Positions 38,240 through 50,710 of a DNA stretch of 64,000 nt are shown here, piece by piece (the first letter of the stretch is position 1; every line of letters starts with the position of its first letter). Where the stretch lies: contig CM030362.1 in NCBI GenBank assembly GCA_017893485.1, positions 178,126,166 through 178,190,165 of the forward strand. The letters are read 5' to 3'. The stretch comes from Hemerocallis citrina (taxonomy: Eukaryota > Streptophyta > Magnoliopsida > Asparagales > Asphodelaceae). The notes under the pieces are model-generated. The model was not told the origin of the DNA and ran no database searches. It saw nothing but the letters and a program-made list of their open reading frames with translations. The position numbers and the translations under genes are program-made.

Positions 38240-38960
38240 AAGAACTGAGATGTGCACAAATACTTTAATTATCAAGAAACAAGAGGTTACATTTGCAAAG
38301 TTACATAGGATATTACAAGTTCAAGGCATAAGAGCCTAACCCCATGGGTCTCCTTCAGCAAACCCCGACCTCGTGTTTACTACGTTAGTCCATGAGGTAC
38401 GGGTACCGAACACGGGTGAATCAAGACTCCTTCAAACTCTAGCAACGCTGGAAGATCCAGCCACTCCACTTTTGGTGTCCCTAGGCGACCCCATTCTAGA
38501 ACGGGCCCCAGGAAAGGATCCCGCTTAGAGAACGAACTCCAAAAAGTAGACAATGGGCCCGCCTCTTCGAGCTTAACCCTCAACTGATATATCTTTAATA
38601 CCCTCTCCACGAGAATTCGCTTAAGAAAAAAATCTGAGAACTGCCTTTCGATCAAGTCTGATGCTATATCCTCCCTGGCTCAGATGAGAGTCAGCTGACA
38701 TCGAGGACAGACGCCTTTAAGTGAGCAAGCTCCGGTGCCACCTCTTGCGACCGTCGAATGTGATAGCCGAATGCTCCTTCCCTATCATTCACTTCCTTCC
38801 GAAGATGGACGATATTGTCCTTGGCCTGACGCAACTAACCTCGGAGGGTTCAGATCTCTTCCTAATATCCACTTTCCCGAGGTTCGTACTTCACGATCTG
38901 ATCAACAAAAAACCATCTTAAAACTCTGGCAAATGTGCGAAGTGCAAAAGATGTCAAAAA
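38240..38960 (-). pseudogene. Tat-type ORF tail fragment (copy 2)
   Basis: Minus-strand coiled-coil-like fragments (QAKDNIVHLRKEVNDREGAF; VAPELAHLKASVLDV) followed by the 91-codon piece at 38380-38655 ending LPALLEFEGVLIHPCSVPVP. Stops separate them. It lies between two copies of the larger ORF; it may be a partial duplication or the element's downstream part. Confidence 0.45.
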
Positions 38961-39049
38961 TTGGATGAATTCGCATTAAACAAAAAAGTTACAAGGGGGC
39001 GGTGGCCAGTCCATGGTCGACATCAGTACAAAAATAAGGAATTAAGAAA

Positions 39050-41408
39050 CTTTCCATTTAGGTGAAGGGGGCACCTCCTAGGAAAAATAGTGAGGAACCT
39101 CGGTCCTGACCTCCTCACACTCGGCATGAACCTCCTCGTCACCCGAAGGCAGCTCTGCGGGAGTCGAAGGGGTGCTGTCAAGCTCCGGCTCAAAGGAAAT
39201 ACCACCAAGATCAAGGCCAGGGTACCTCTCCCAGACATGTTCGAGGGCCCGATCATATCCCTCGTCCAGCTTTCGAGATGATCCTGTCCAAGGTGCCTTC
39301 GAGCTCTGCCTTCAACTTCATCTGCTCCTCCTCCCAGGCTTCTTTCTCCGTCATCTGAATTTCCTGATCTAGGGCCCCAACCATGAGCTCCTCCTCTAAC
39401 TCCTTCACCTTTTTCTCAAGCGCGTCTGCATGAAACTTCTCCTCCTGTCATTCCTTTTCAAGCTGCTGTGACTTCCGGGCAGCGCACTTAAGCTCATGTA
39501 CTGCCTCTTCATCTCCACCCCCTGAAGCATAGTCTACAAGAAGAAAGAAACACTTTAGAAAAATACCAAGTGCGAAAACAAGGAAACACATCTATTCAAA
39601 ACTAAGCCTCTACCATGACAGAAGCTTGGGCGAACTTGAGATAGCTCGAGCTAGGGTTCTCCAAGTTGAGAGCCCTCAAGTCCCTCGAAGGGACTATGTT
39701 GTTCACCACCTTGAGAGCCACATGGGACTCCATTATGGAATCAAGAGTCTTCACAGCCTTATTGGGCCTGAAAGTCTCGTCGGCCTTATTGCCAGGGAGG
39801 GTCTTCAACATCGGGTGGAACGGGGGTAGAGGAGACTCATCCAATTCGGCGTCTCTGATCGATCTCTTACTCGGTTGAGCCCTCGGAGACTCTTCCCCCT
39901 TGTCATAGATGACCAAAGCCTTCGATCTCTTCGCCCTATCAAGCCGTTCCCTCGGAGATATGCTGGAGGTCAAAACTGACTCTCTTTTCTTCCCTTTTGG
40001 GTCCTGAGTAGCGCTCTTTTTCGCCCGCAGCCCACAGGGTAGCAACACCATAGCTGCAAGAGAACAAATACATTATACCAAGGCCAAAGAGTAACATAAA
40101 AGAAACTAAGAACATATGGGGAACTAAAGGCTCATGCCACATGCAGCCAATTTCGCGTCCGTCATCCTTACCCAATATACTTTGTTGTCGTTCTTGAATA
40201 GCCTCTTAAATTCAGTCTCCTTCTCCGAAGTGAATTCTGAGGGCCTCAGACTCTTCCTCTGCGAGAACTCATACAACCAATTGGTAGGAATATCCCAAAG
40301 GCTGGGGCTGTAGACGATAAAGTATTTTGCCTTCCAATCTGTTATAGAATCTGGGTGATTAGGCACCACACAATACTTTTGGCGGGAGGAGATGTACCAC
40401 CAACTCTGATACTCTGGAGAAGTGCTTAGTCCCAAGCACATGCAGAAGTACTTGAGCTTCAGGGATACATTCTTGCACAACATGATGAAGCTAGTCAGCT
40501 GCTTTTCCACGAGTTAGGCCCGTACTGCATAGGGCTCATCCCCCACCCAATTGAAGACCTCCTTAATGAACTGGTACATGGGGAGACGTAAGCCCAAACC
40601 AAACGCGTGTGGGAGGAACATACAAAACCACTCTGAGAGGTTATTGGTCAGTCGAATCCCAGCACACGAAAGTAGCAGCTTGAACTTTTAGGGAGTGTGA
40701 AAGGCCACCTGGATGTTGGCGAGGTCGCTCGCCACCAGAGTATTCTATGTTTTGTCTGCCTCTATCTTTGGTTTGTTCGGTGATGACGGTTTCACACCAA
40801 AACGAACCATGTCCTTTAGATCATCCAGATACATCCGGAAGGGCTTTTTGCCAATCGACGATCAGAACATGCCCCCTCGTGTTCATACTGTATCGATTCA
40901 TATTTTGTGTCAGGGGGAAGGACCATCTTATTCTTCCTCGTAGGTCTACGGACACGAGGAGGGGGGCGACTACGATGCTATCAAGGGACGGGAACCCCTC
41001 TTCTCAGATCTGGGACTCCCCTCCACTTCTTCTTTGCCCTCTTCCATCTGGCCTCCATGCGATTCCCCTCCACTTCTTCTTCCTCCTCCATCACCTCCCT
41101 ATGACTCTCCCTCTCCTCATCGACCTCCTCAGGCACCCTGGAGTGTCTGCATTCCACGCTCCCTCATTACTCCCCCTCTCATCTTCACCGATCTCACCCG
41201 CCACCTCAAAGTGACCGAGATCTGCTTCCTCAGGGCCCGAGCACATCTCAACCTCCACTTCCTCTTCCAGAGAAAGAATGCAAATGGGCCTTGAACCTTC
41301 GGGCCCGCTCGCTGACGAGGACGACTGAGATGAAGATTCTGAAGATGACCCGCTTCGACCAGAGGACAAAGCCGAACCACTAGATCAGTCACTAGACATG
41401 ATGAAAAC
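39050..41408 (-). pseudogene. Tat-type 'putative gypsy type transposon' ORF (longest copy)
   Basis: Order on the minus strand: Ser-rich acidic N-terminus from about 41399 (broken by a stop after four codons); the globular domain known as 'putative gypsy type transposon' (about 40700-40130: FGLGLRLPMYQFIKEVFNW, SPEYQSWWYISSRQKYCVV, WKAKYFIVYSPSLWDIP); a basic linker (39602-40051); an intron-like gap of about 60 bp; a coiled coil (KKVKELEEELMVGALDQEI); and an acidic tail after LDRIISK. Frameshifts at about 39275 and elsewhere, and stops, inactivate it. Such ORFs occur in Tat/RIRE2/Dasheng-type elements; their role is unknown. Confidence 0.7.
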
Positions 41409-41639
41409 ATTACCTAATTGTTAGTTTAAAGTAAGAGTCATTCTAGATAGAGAGAAGTTATGGCTGCAGAAAGAGAAAGTAATCTTAGAAAATGAGGAGG
41501 AGATGTGAACTTATAGATGAGAGTGCGACTTCTCGAATGACCCTGGTTACGTGACGTCTCCTCGGTAACTACAAAATCATGTAATTGCTCTCCAAAGATC
41601 GTGCAAAGTCACGTGAGTGCCAAGTCCAACATCACTCAT

Positions 41640-42175
41640 CCAACCCATTGTACCCACGAATTTCTCTGCAACAAGACTCTCGCCTCGTGCATCCCCCTTC
41701 AGCATGGCACCCTGACTTTGAGCTACCCGCGAATTTCTCTGCAACAAGGCTCCCTCCTCGTGCCTCGCCTCTTGACATGCACCCCAACTCTGAGCCACAC
41801 GCGGATTTATCCGCAACAAGGCTCATGCCTCGTGCCTCGCCCCTCGGCATGACACTCCGACTATGAGCTACTTGTGGATTTCTCCCTAGCAAGGCTCCCG
41901 CTTCGTGCCTCACCCCTCGGCATGGCACCCCGACTGAGCCACTCGCGGATTTTTCTGCAACAAGTCTCTCGCCTCGTACCTTGCCCCTCCGCATAACACT
42001 TTGACTCCGAGCTACTCGCAGATTTCTCTGCAATAAGGCTCCTGCCTCGTGTCTCGCCCTTTGGCATGACACCCTGACTCTGAGCCACTCGCGGATTGCT
42101 CCGCAACAAGGCTCCTGCCTCGTGCCTCGCCCCTTAGCATGGTGCTCCGACTCCGAGCTACTCGCAGATTTTTCT
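41640..42175. repeat. 73-bp tandem repeat, about seven units
   Basis: GGCATG(G/A)CACC-like marks recur near 41703, 41775, 41848, 41921, 41991, 42063 and 42137. Each unit contains GAGCCACTCGCGGATTTCTC, AACAAGGCTCC and CTCGTGCCTCGCCCCTC. It lies just upstream of the longest Tat-type ORF, so it is probably LTR or leader sequence of that element. Confidence 0.92.
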
Positions 42176-42623
42176 AGGGCTTCGATGTGGCCTAATTTTG
42201 ATAACAAAATTCGAATTTCATGTAATTTTATTTTTCTACTTTCAATGGTTGTGTGTTTAACTACATTTCTTGATACATGCAATTTTTGGCCAACTATTGT
42301 TTGATTTATTGAATCATGGGAGATGCCGAGAGGTAACGTGTGATTTAGAATTATGGAATTAAACACCATTAATTGAGCAAAATTAGAGATAATTTACCGT
42401 GATTAATTTAACCGTAAAAAAAATCCATAGAACTTAAGGAATCTTCAAATAATTAAATTTGCATAGAGACATGATGAATTATTAGTTGAGGATATGTTTG
42501 GTGTTATTCGAGAGAAGGCCTTAAATAATTAGGAAATTTTTGTCTACAATTTGGAAAAGTAGAGTTTTTAATTTTATGGAATTATGAATTGTGTGGAATT
42601 AACTAGGTGACATCAAACGCTCG
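42176..42623. other. AT-rich spacer, nothing recognised
   Basis: No coding frame, repeat or RNA was seen; it separates the 73-bp array from LTR H. Confidence 0.6.
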
Positions 42624-43510
42624 TGTCATGCCCTGCTTCCCAAAATACGAAAGTACGGGCACACAACTAAGGCCCAGCGAATGACATAAATATAACAACT
42701 TATATTATTCAAAAGTTGTACAATACTAGTAAGCTCAACAACACAGGTAATAATAATAATCACATGAACAATAATAGAATCAATAACTAATACCTCAAAT
42801 ACAAGATTTTCGGGTCAGAATACCCGAGAATATACAATGCAATAAATAGTTTGCTACAACTAGTAGCAACAGGAAAGTAGCGCAATAGTAGTAGCAATTC
42901 CATCACGACCTTCTAAAAGTACGATCATCAACTTCCTTCGGTATTTCATTGTCTATACATAAATAAACAATAACTAAAAAGAAGAGGGGTGTCTGTTAGA
43001 GCAAGTTTCGAACAGCAAGTAGCAACAAATAGTGAAACAAGGAAGTACGATATAATAAGGAATAAGGAACAAGGAACAATATGATTAAGTACGATACAAG
43101 AACATGTGTAAACTTGTAACTGGAAATGAGGAACATGTAAACATGAATTCAATATATAATCAATCAGTAACAAGGAATCATGAAATGGAAAACATGTCAT
43201 GTAAATGGGGAACATGCAAACGTGTAAACAGGAATTATGTAAACTTGTAAACATGAATTATGTAACTTGTAAACATGAATCATGTAATTTGTAAATAGGA
43301 AACATGCACGTGCTCAGTGTTAATTTTAAGTCTATCAATCTTTTATTAACCCTATCTAATGCACGCAATCATGTGTCTCATACCACAGGTTCGGGTGCAT
43401 GCAAACATATGAACGTTTAGACTCTAATGGTGAATTCTATAGAGTTATGTACTCGGGTCTTGTAGTGACATTAACAGGAATCATATAATGTAAACAGAAA
43501 CATACAATCA

Positions 43511-43845
43511 TGTAGTCAAGTAATGGACTCTAGAGGTGCCTCTGCAGACTTTAGAGGTGGCCCCCGTTGTTCCACGACGTAGCACTTAGTTCTACGTGGC
43601 ACTTAATTCCATATAACTTGTAATCATGAAATATGTAGTCAGGTAATGGACTCTAGAGGTGGCCCCCGTCGTTCCACGACACGACACTTAGTTCTATGTG
43701 GCACTGAGTTCCATATAACTTGTAAACTGGTAACATGTAATCATGAAACATTTAGTCAGGTAATGGACTGTAGAGGTGGCCCTTGCAGACTCTAGAGGTG
43801 GCCCCCGTCGTCCCATGACGTGACACTTAGTTCCATGTAACTTAT
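43511..43845. repeat. About 115-bp tandem repeat, three units
   Basis: Units begin TCA(A/G)GTAATGGACTCTAGAGG and continue with GGCCCCCGTCGTTCCACGAC and CACTTAGTTCTA; starts near 43514, 43640 and 43755. Confidence 0.85.
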
Positions 43846-45197
43846 AAGCAGGAGTCAGTATTACGAGAAATATTGGCCCCCTTCAGAGTACACTCTCCTA
43901 TATTGTCCACTACTAGGTCTTACCCTTTATTACCCCGACTTATTATTTTCTATAGTAAATGAATCATGAACATGCAACCAATGGAAACAGGTATGAAGAC
44001 AGTGACAAGAAAGTATCGGAAGTTAAGCAATGTATGATGTACCAGTTCAATTTATTAAATGTAAGAAATAAACATATTTGTATTTAAAATCATAAAGATG
44101 CAATTTCTGGACAACAGTAGACTACTATACTAAAATTCATTTTCCCACTGCTATAGAAAAGCAAATTAGGTTTGATCAGGGGTTCCAGAAAATAGACTAT
44201 CTGCCAGTTCCAACGCCTATTCACATAAAATATTTCAGTTATAGTAGCTAGGTCTATCAGCTGGTTCTTTACAGGTTTAGTGTTCAGGCAGCAATATACG
44301 GTTGAGTTCTCAACTTATAACTTTACTATAAAATCCTTATTAAATTCCGTAAAAAATAATAATCTTGTTCATGACCGTGTCTATTATAAACATGATTTTA
44401 GCAGGTCATACAACAGTCGATTATATTATCAACCAGTTTATGAGACGATGCATTTAAAACAGATAATGTTAATACTCCGACATTACAGCACTAAAATGTC
44501 AATATCTTGTAATCTACTGATCGGTTTGCAAAACCGTCAAAATATCTGGATTCCAGACACATAGGGCTACAACTTTCATATATAAGTTCTGAATTTCAGT
44601 ATCGAGAACTGTGTTAAATTATCAGTACAATTTCGGGAATACAATAGAGCAAAATTTTCAAGTGTTCGATAGCACGATATGAAGTGTGTTAACGGTTTAA
44701 TATTTGAATCTATGATATGGAACGATAAAGAAAACTATTATTCTGACTCACCGATGAATCAATAATAGTTTTTCTTGAAATACGAAATTCGATGAAATAT
44801 GATAATCAATGTAAAAAACTACTTGCGGAGATCAATAATCGTTTCTTGAACATGAACAATAAAAGAAGTTCAAGAGATGCTTGCCTTATATGATGATTAT
44901 GAATGCAAACAATCAACAGAAAGAGAAGCACCACGGCAACGATGGTGGCACATGGCAGCGAGCAACAGTAAGGAACCGTAACACGCAGCTGCAACAATGG
45001 CAATAACGACAGCACCAATATGAATGGCAGCAAGCAACAAGGTGGAGTTGCGGGTGAAGAAGCTTGGGTTCAATGGCTACAGAATTGATGGAGGCAGCAA
45101 TAGGGTGGAGCTCGGGCTGGTTATGATGGCGATGAGCGGCACACAGAAGGCTGGTCGGGGTTGCATCAAGGTGGTGGGTTAATGGTGCTACGGGTGA

Positions 45198-45205
45198 GGT
45201 GACAG
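45198..45205. repeat. Target duplication of hAT copy 2 (left), GGTGACAG
   Basis: Exact 8-bp match to 48643-48650. Confidence 0.97.
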
Positions 45206-48200
45206 TAGTGATGGCATTCGGGTCAACCGGGCCGGGTCGGGTTGGACCCGCCTGGGTCAGACCCAATTGTGGCCGAGTTGGGTTGGTTGGGGTGTTAAGC
45301 AGGCCGGACCGGGCTAGGTTGAAAAACTCAAATGTCGACCCGTTCGACCCGCCAACCCATTTAGGTCAAACCCACTTGGGTTCGGGTCGGGTCGCGAGTT
45401 GGCATTCTGGTTGAAAGTGAGTGTTTTTTTTAACTGTATGGAAAAAAAAATTACAAGTAAAACTAATAAATATATAAAAGTGAAACTATGAAAGTGTGAA
45501 TACAAATTGTATATATATTATTTAATTCAACTTTTATTAAAAAAATTACAACTTTTTACATACAAATACAACTATAATACTTTCTATTACTTGTATAATA
45601 CAAGTAATAGATTAGAAAGGTAGAAACTATAAAAAGAGCATATAATATGTTTTGAATTACATATTTGAGAGGATAATCAGAACCTACTGTTGTTGTTTTT
45701 GTTGGTCCCTACTATTGTTGTTGTTGTTTTTCGGGGAAGTTGCTTCCACTTGTTGACGTGTCGACCCCGATTCCCTGAGTTCTATCTTCAGCCTTCATCC
45801 AATCTTCCATGCACACGAGCATCTTCAACGATTGGGGCTTCAAGCGATTCCTGTAACCTGTTAGAACACTGCCACTTGTAGAAAATGCACTTTCTGAAAC
45901 AATTGTAGAGACAGGAGGAGTTAGTAAATCTTTAGCCATATGCTTAAGAATATTATAAACATGTTCATGTTCTTTCCACCGTTGTAGCACATCAATCTTA
46001 GCATTAAAACTCTCACATCTTGTTGATTATACTAATTTAATTCATTCGGTTGATTAGTCCTTGATTTTTTGGTTGAATTTAAGCAAGTAGATTAAAAGTG
46101 ACGTCGTCTAATTTACTCTTACCCTTACCTGTAGAAGTAGAAGAAGAAGTAACTGCACTAGTTGTACTGCTAGATGCCAAAGTTCTATCATAATAATCAT
46201 ATAAGTTATTTCAATGTCGAATCAAAGCTAGCTAAAAAATCATCGCAATCAATTTCAAATTCATTTCTAAGTAAAGTAAAATGCATTTCAAGCAAACTTC
46301 TTGTACCCGTTAATTTGATACGAGGATCTATAACAGTAGCAAGTAAATACAACATAGGAGGATGTCTAAAATATTTCAAAATTTTAGTGTATGTGGGTTT
46401 AACAATATGATCAATGTAAATGTCATCAATAATTCCTTGAAAAGTTTGCATCATAGTAATTAGTGAAATAAAAATACTACTAGATGTAGAATCATAAAAT
46501 TTTGAAAATTTCAAAGTTGCGGTTTTAAAGGATTCTAAAAATTGTAACAAAGATTCTGCATAATACCACGATTGTTCATTCATTTGAAAATTTTCCATAT
46601 TTTTTGCAAGACAAAAATCATTTATACAAGCTTTATATTGAGTAACAACATTTAATCAATCAAAAGTAGAGTTTCATCGGTGTTTAATATTCTTAGGAAT
46701 TTCTTTAAAATGTACACCCTTAAGCTTACACCATTCTTTAAATTGTTGAAGCATAGAGCCACTTAAAGCAATAAAATGTACACACTTTCTAATGTTATGC
46801 ACAAATGGTTCGGCTATTTTAATACATCTTGAACACATAAATTTAAAATGTGACATGCACATCTAACGTGAACAATTTCTAAACTTGGAGAAGCTAATTG
46901 TGTTTTTAGTGTACTAATCGAAGCATTGTTATTAGATGCATTATCAAAACTAATACAAAAAAAATTATCATGAATATGAAAGATATCACAAACTTCTAAA
47001 ATACAATGTGCAATTACCAAACCATTATGGGGATACGACAAAGCCGCAAGTGATGTGATCCTCTTTTGAATCATCCAATCACTATTTATCCAATGACAAG
47101 TTATGTCCATCATTGAAATATCATTATAACCTTTCCAACAATCGGAAGTTAATGATACTCTACAAATTAAACTATACAAAAGTGTAATTAAACCATCTCT
47201 GATTTTGTTATAAAGTTTAAAACAATCAGATTTTAGTGTATTTCTATGAATTCTTCTAAAATGTGGATTTATTGCATTCTAGTTAAATTCCTCTACGTTC
47301 CTACTATCGGATAGGAAAAATGTAACTCCTCCTCAATAACTAGACAGACCATTTTTCGTCGAACATTTTCGGGATCATATGAGTGGCTATCTACATGTTT
47401 GTATATTTATTGTTGGCTGGGTTGGTAATCTAATAGTTCCTTGAGTACATTTTATATGTTTTGTTTAATTGTATCTGTTCCCTCACCCTTCCTCCATTTG
47501 TAATTCTTAAAACAAGTTTTACAAACCTTATGTCCTACACCCGAATTATCTGCGGGGATATAGTCATAATATTTGTGCCAATCAATTATTTTCCCCCTAT
47601 TTTTCTACTATTAGTGGATTCGGTTTGTTATGTTTGTGTGTCAACATCATCCATTTCTTGTTCTATTTCGTATGTAGGTATATCATGAGTTCCTACCAAA
47701 GGATTTGGTGTAAATTTGGATTCTATTTGTAAGATTATTGGAGGCCGACGTGAAGAACCGGTGGAATCTTGTCCACTTTGGCCACAACCGCTACCTCGTA
47801 ATCTAGATATGGTAATAGTGTATGTAAAAATAATAATTTTTAGTGTTTTACTAGTGTAAGTGAAATAATACAAAATAATTTAGGAGGTACATGCACAAAT
47901 AAAATCTAAAAAAAATAATAGGAGGGTTGAGAGAGAGAAAAGCGAAAAACCAACAAACAAATATGATACAAAAAATAGAAATACATCAAAAATCAAAACA
48001 ATATGAGGGTTGTGAAATTTTGATACCGTACTTCGCGGATAATCGTACATAGAAATGAGAGAGACAATAAAGTAGAAGTAGACGTAGTCGATTGAGAAAT
48101 GTAGAAGACGTAGTCACGTAGTCCGGTAGTCATTTGAAAGAGAGAGAGAGCTTCTTTGTTGGAGGAGTTGAAGTAGATGTAGTTGAGAGTTGAATCAACA

Positions 48201-48642
48201 CACTTTGATACGCAAATTTTTTCACTTCGTTGTTGCTTGCTTCTTTGTTAAAATAACTTGATTGAATTGAAATTGAATTGAGTAGTAGTAGAGAGAGTAA
48301 GAGAGTAAGGTGTGGAAATTTTTATATTGAATTAACGGGGTATTTATAGGGGAAAAATATAAAAACCCAAAAAAAAAAAAAGAAGAAAAAAACATGTCCA
48401 AAATAGAGCCAACGACTATGTTTCTGAGTTTCAGGCCGTTCAACCCGCGGGTCAAACGTTTGACCCGTTCGGGTCGAGCGGACAAGTAGTGGGCCGATTT
48501 GACCTGGTCAATGGGTTCGCCGGTTGGGTTTACGAAATTATCCACCCAGATAGCCCCGCGGGTTCGACCCGAACCCGAACCGTCTAATTACCGGGTTCGA
48601 GTGGGTGGGTCGCGGGTCAACCCGACCCGGTTGCCATCCCTA
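45206..48642 (-). mobile_element. hAT DNA transposon, copy 2 (complete ends)
   Basis: The 3437-bp element is bounded by terminal inverted repeats TAGTGATGGCATTCGGGTC and TAGGGATGGCAACCGGGTC and by the perfect 8-bp duplication GGTGACAG, the hallmark of hAT. Both subterminal regions (45206-45410 and 48425-48642) are packed with CGGGTCGACCCG-type motifs, likely transposase binding sites. The interior holds a decayed transposase on the minus strand. It is inserted in the leader of LTR H. It is homologous to copy 1 at 1-3506. Confidence 0.96.
45712..47830 (-). pseudogene. hAT transposase, decayed (copy 2)
   Basis: N-terminal BED finger region near 47500-47640, central pieces (46814-47179: SLTSDCWKGYNDISMMDITC, VRCACHILNLCVQ), 46206-46598, and a clear C-terminal hAT dimerisation domain at 45712-45990 (LLTPPVSTIVSESAFSTSG, LKPQSLKMLVCMEDWM). 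In this family the C-terminal domain pairs transposase subunits. Stops and frameshifts lie between pieces, so it is inactive, though the C-terminal 92 codons are intact. Natural length would be about 650-700 residues. Confidence 0.93.
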
Positions 48643-48650
48643 GGTGACAG
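48643..48650. repeat. Target duplication of hAT copy 2 (right), GGTGACAG
   Basis: Exact 8-bp match to 45198-45205. Confidence 0.97.
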
Positions 48651-49690
48651 GGTGATGGAGATGAGAGCGGGGGTGGAAGGATACTCGGGTGCTTGCTGGT
48701 TATTGCTAGCGAAGGAGACAGCAGGGGGGGCAATAGTGGCATTCGGGGTAAATGAAGATGGTGGTGCTTGGAGCAAGGGCCCAAGTTGGTGCAGAGGTGG
48801 CCGAGGATGGTCGCGGTGGCTACGATTGTTGCAATCAGGATGGCGGGGGAGCTAGCTGATGTTGGAGCTGCAGTGGGTGCGGGGTGATGGGTTGCAGTGG
48901 TTGCGGTGAGGGAAAAAGAAAGGTTGCGGTGGTGGCTGCGGTGGGGGGAAGGAGGCTCGGAGTGTATGGGTCGTTTGGAGGATGAGGGACGAGCTTGGGC
49001 TTCAGGAGAAAAGAGTGTCGGCTGTGAGGTGGAGGAGAGGATGATTAGATTTAGGGTTCAATTAAGAGAGTTTAAATAGTGATTAGGGTAATGAGCTTGC
49101 TTTGGGCTTGGTGGAATTAAATGGGTAGGGGGGGGGGGGGGGGTGACTTTTGGCTGATGAAGTAGTAGTAGTAGATTAGACTTAAATTAATTAGGTTATT
49201 AATAAGGATGGGTTAATATATGCAGCAACTTGGGGTACTGATGGTTGTTGATGGTGGGTGAGGATTGCGGTGAAGGTTGTGGAAATTGAACGCACGGAGG
49301 TGGGGATGGTGATGGTGATAGTGATGGTGATAGGCGGGTCTAAAGAGATAGAAGGTGAAAATTGAGTGTGTTATTGCAATTATTAAATTGTTGTTGTAAA
49401 AAATGAAAAATCTTAGTATATGCACACATGGCCAAAATGTGCTCATGTAGAGCTCATCTATTGGACAACTAATATATTTTTAATTCTTCATGGTCCGTAT
49501 GATCTGCACCAATAAAAAAAAACATATGTTTTATTTTTATGTGCTTCAAGCTCTCCGAGTGCACACTTTTCCAACGTCGTTCGACGATCTATGGATATGC
49601 AACACATTTGCGAGAAAATAGACACAATATGAAGGAAGCATAATACAATGCTATAGCCGCTACAACTTGGACACTCTAACTAGACATAAA
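48651..49690 (-). repeat. LTR H, leader and 5' part
   Basis: Continues the leader broken at 45205. On the minus strand a TATA-like box (CACTATTTAAACTC near 49065-49082) is followed by a CT-rich leader. Upstream are a C14-15 run (49128-49142 as G) and a GGCC...ATGTG block (about 49430) like that in LTRs A, C and E. The 5' end is not clear; the edge at about 49690 is approximate. Confidence 0.55.
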
Positions 49691-49785
49691 TAATTTTTAT
49701 TTTCGTGGTTTTTGTAAGAATTCCACCTATGGTAACTCACCCAAATCATGTATTTCATTTTATTATTGGCATAGACAGCAACAAT

Positions 49786-49880
49786 AGAAGTCAGGGAGCG
49801 CATCTCGAAGCATTTTCCTCAGCAGACTTTCGATGATGAAGAGATCGAGATTGGCCCGACCTTGAGTTAGTGCCCACCCC
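49786..49880 (+). other. Possible terminal exon of an unidentified gene
   Basis: After a potential acceptor (GGCATAG/ACAGC) the frame reads EVREHISKHFPQ-like sequence (here EVRERISKHFPQQTFDDEEI) and ends EIGPTLS-stop at 49880, followed by T-rich, 3' UTR-like DNA. Codon use and acidity look protein-like. I do not recognise the family; it may be a captured or orphaned exon. Confidence 0.35.
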
Positions 49881-50112
49881 CCCATGACTACTTTTGGGAG
49901 TTTTATGATTTTCTTATGCTTTTTTATATGCTTCTATATTTTTGCTTTCTGTAGTACCTATCCTCCTAAGTTGTTGAAGATTTATCTTATGTAGCTTTTT
50001 AACCTAGAATTTCTAGGTTTATTTTGTTATTTCTCATTAATGAAATATGTGGCCATATTCCTTATTTTCCTTTTTTTAAAACCATATTTTATGAGGGTAA
50101 TGTATATAATAA

Positions 50113-50287
50113 AGAGTAATGCTTTAGCCACTACCAATTTCACTACAATTTCCTTCACTACCTTAGGTGGCACACTCCTATTGGAGAGTTCTCCCACCTA
50201 CTCTATCATCCCCTACCTATTGGAGTGTGCCACCTAAGGTAATGAAGAGAAATGTAGTGAAATTGGTAGTGGCTCTAGCATTACTCT
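50113..50287. mobile_element. Foldback MITE, 175 bp
   Basis: Almost the whole element is one inverted repeat: AGAGTAATGCTTTAGCCACT...AAATTTCACT pairs with ...AGTGGCTCTAGCATTACTC, and arms extend for about 65 bp to AGGAGTGTGCC/GGCACACTCC. It is flanked by TATAATAA on both sides (50105-50112 and 50288-50295), an 8-bp duplication. It lies inside the first 15 bases of Helitron H2. Class is uncertain; 8 bp suggests a hAT-type source. Confidence 0.88.
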
Positions 50288-50374
50288 ATAATAAAACACA
50301 AAGAAAGCTATGAAGTGGCTCTTCTTCAATCCCCCCAAAATCAAAGGCCCAGATCTAACCTCACAAAACACATT

Positions 50375-50400
50375 CCCCCCCCCCCCCCCCCAAAAAAAAT
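50375..50400 (+). repeat. C18A8 run in Helitron 5' region
   Basis: The same C-then-A run, longer, is at 58865-58899 in the related Helitron H4. Confidence 0.95.
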
Positions 50401-50454
50401 TTTCCCCCAAAACTCAAATTCAAATTCCCCCAAAAACAACTCCTTTATTTATTT

Positions 50455-50564
<110 letters not shown>

Positions 50565-50710
50565 TAGGTATGCCCGTGGACACGTGCCTACGGCACGTCA
50601 TAGCGAAGAATGATTAATTAATTAAGTTGTTTAGTAAAAATTTCCACAGTCTCCTCTAAAATTTCACATGTAGTTAATATTAATCCTCCCCCAAAATTTT
50701 CATATTAGTC

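Larger units (their letters stand above)
42624..45205 (-). repeat. LTR H, 3' part, minus orientation
   Basis: Starts TGTCATGCCCTGCTTCCC, the inverse of the F2 terminus. AT-rich, with a TGTAAACATGAATTA-type minisatellite (43100-43310) and three about 115-bp units at 43511-43840. The leader (44890-45190) is interrupted by hAT copy 2 and continues at 48651. Confidence 0.65.
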
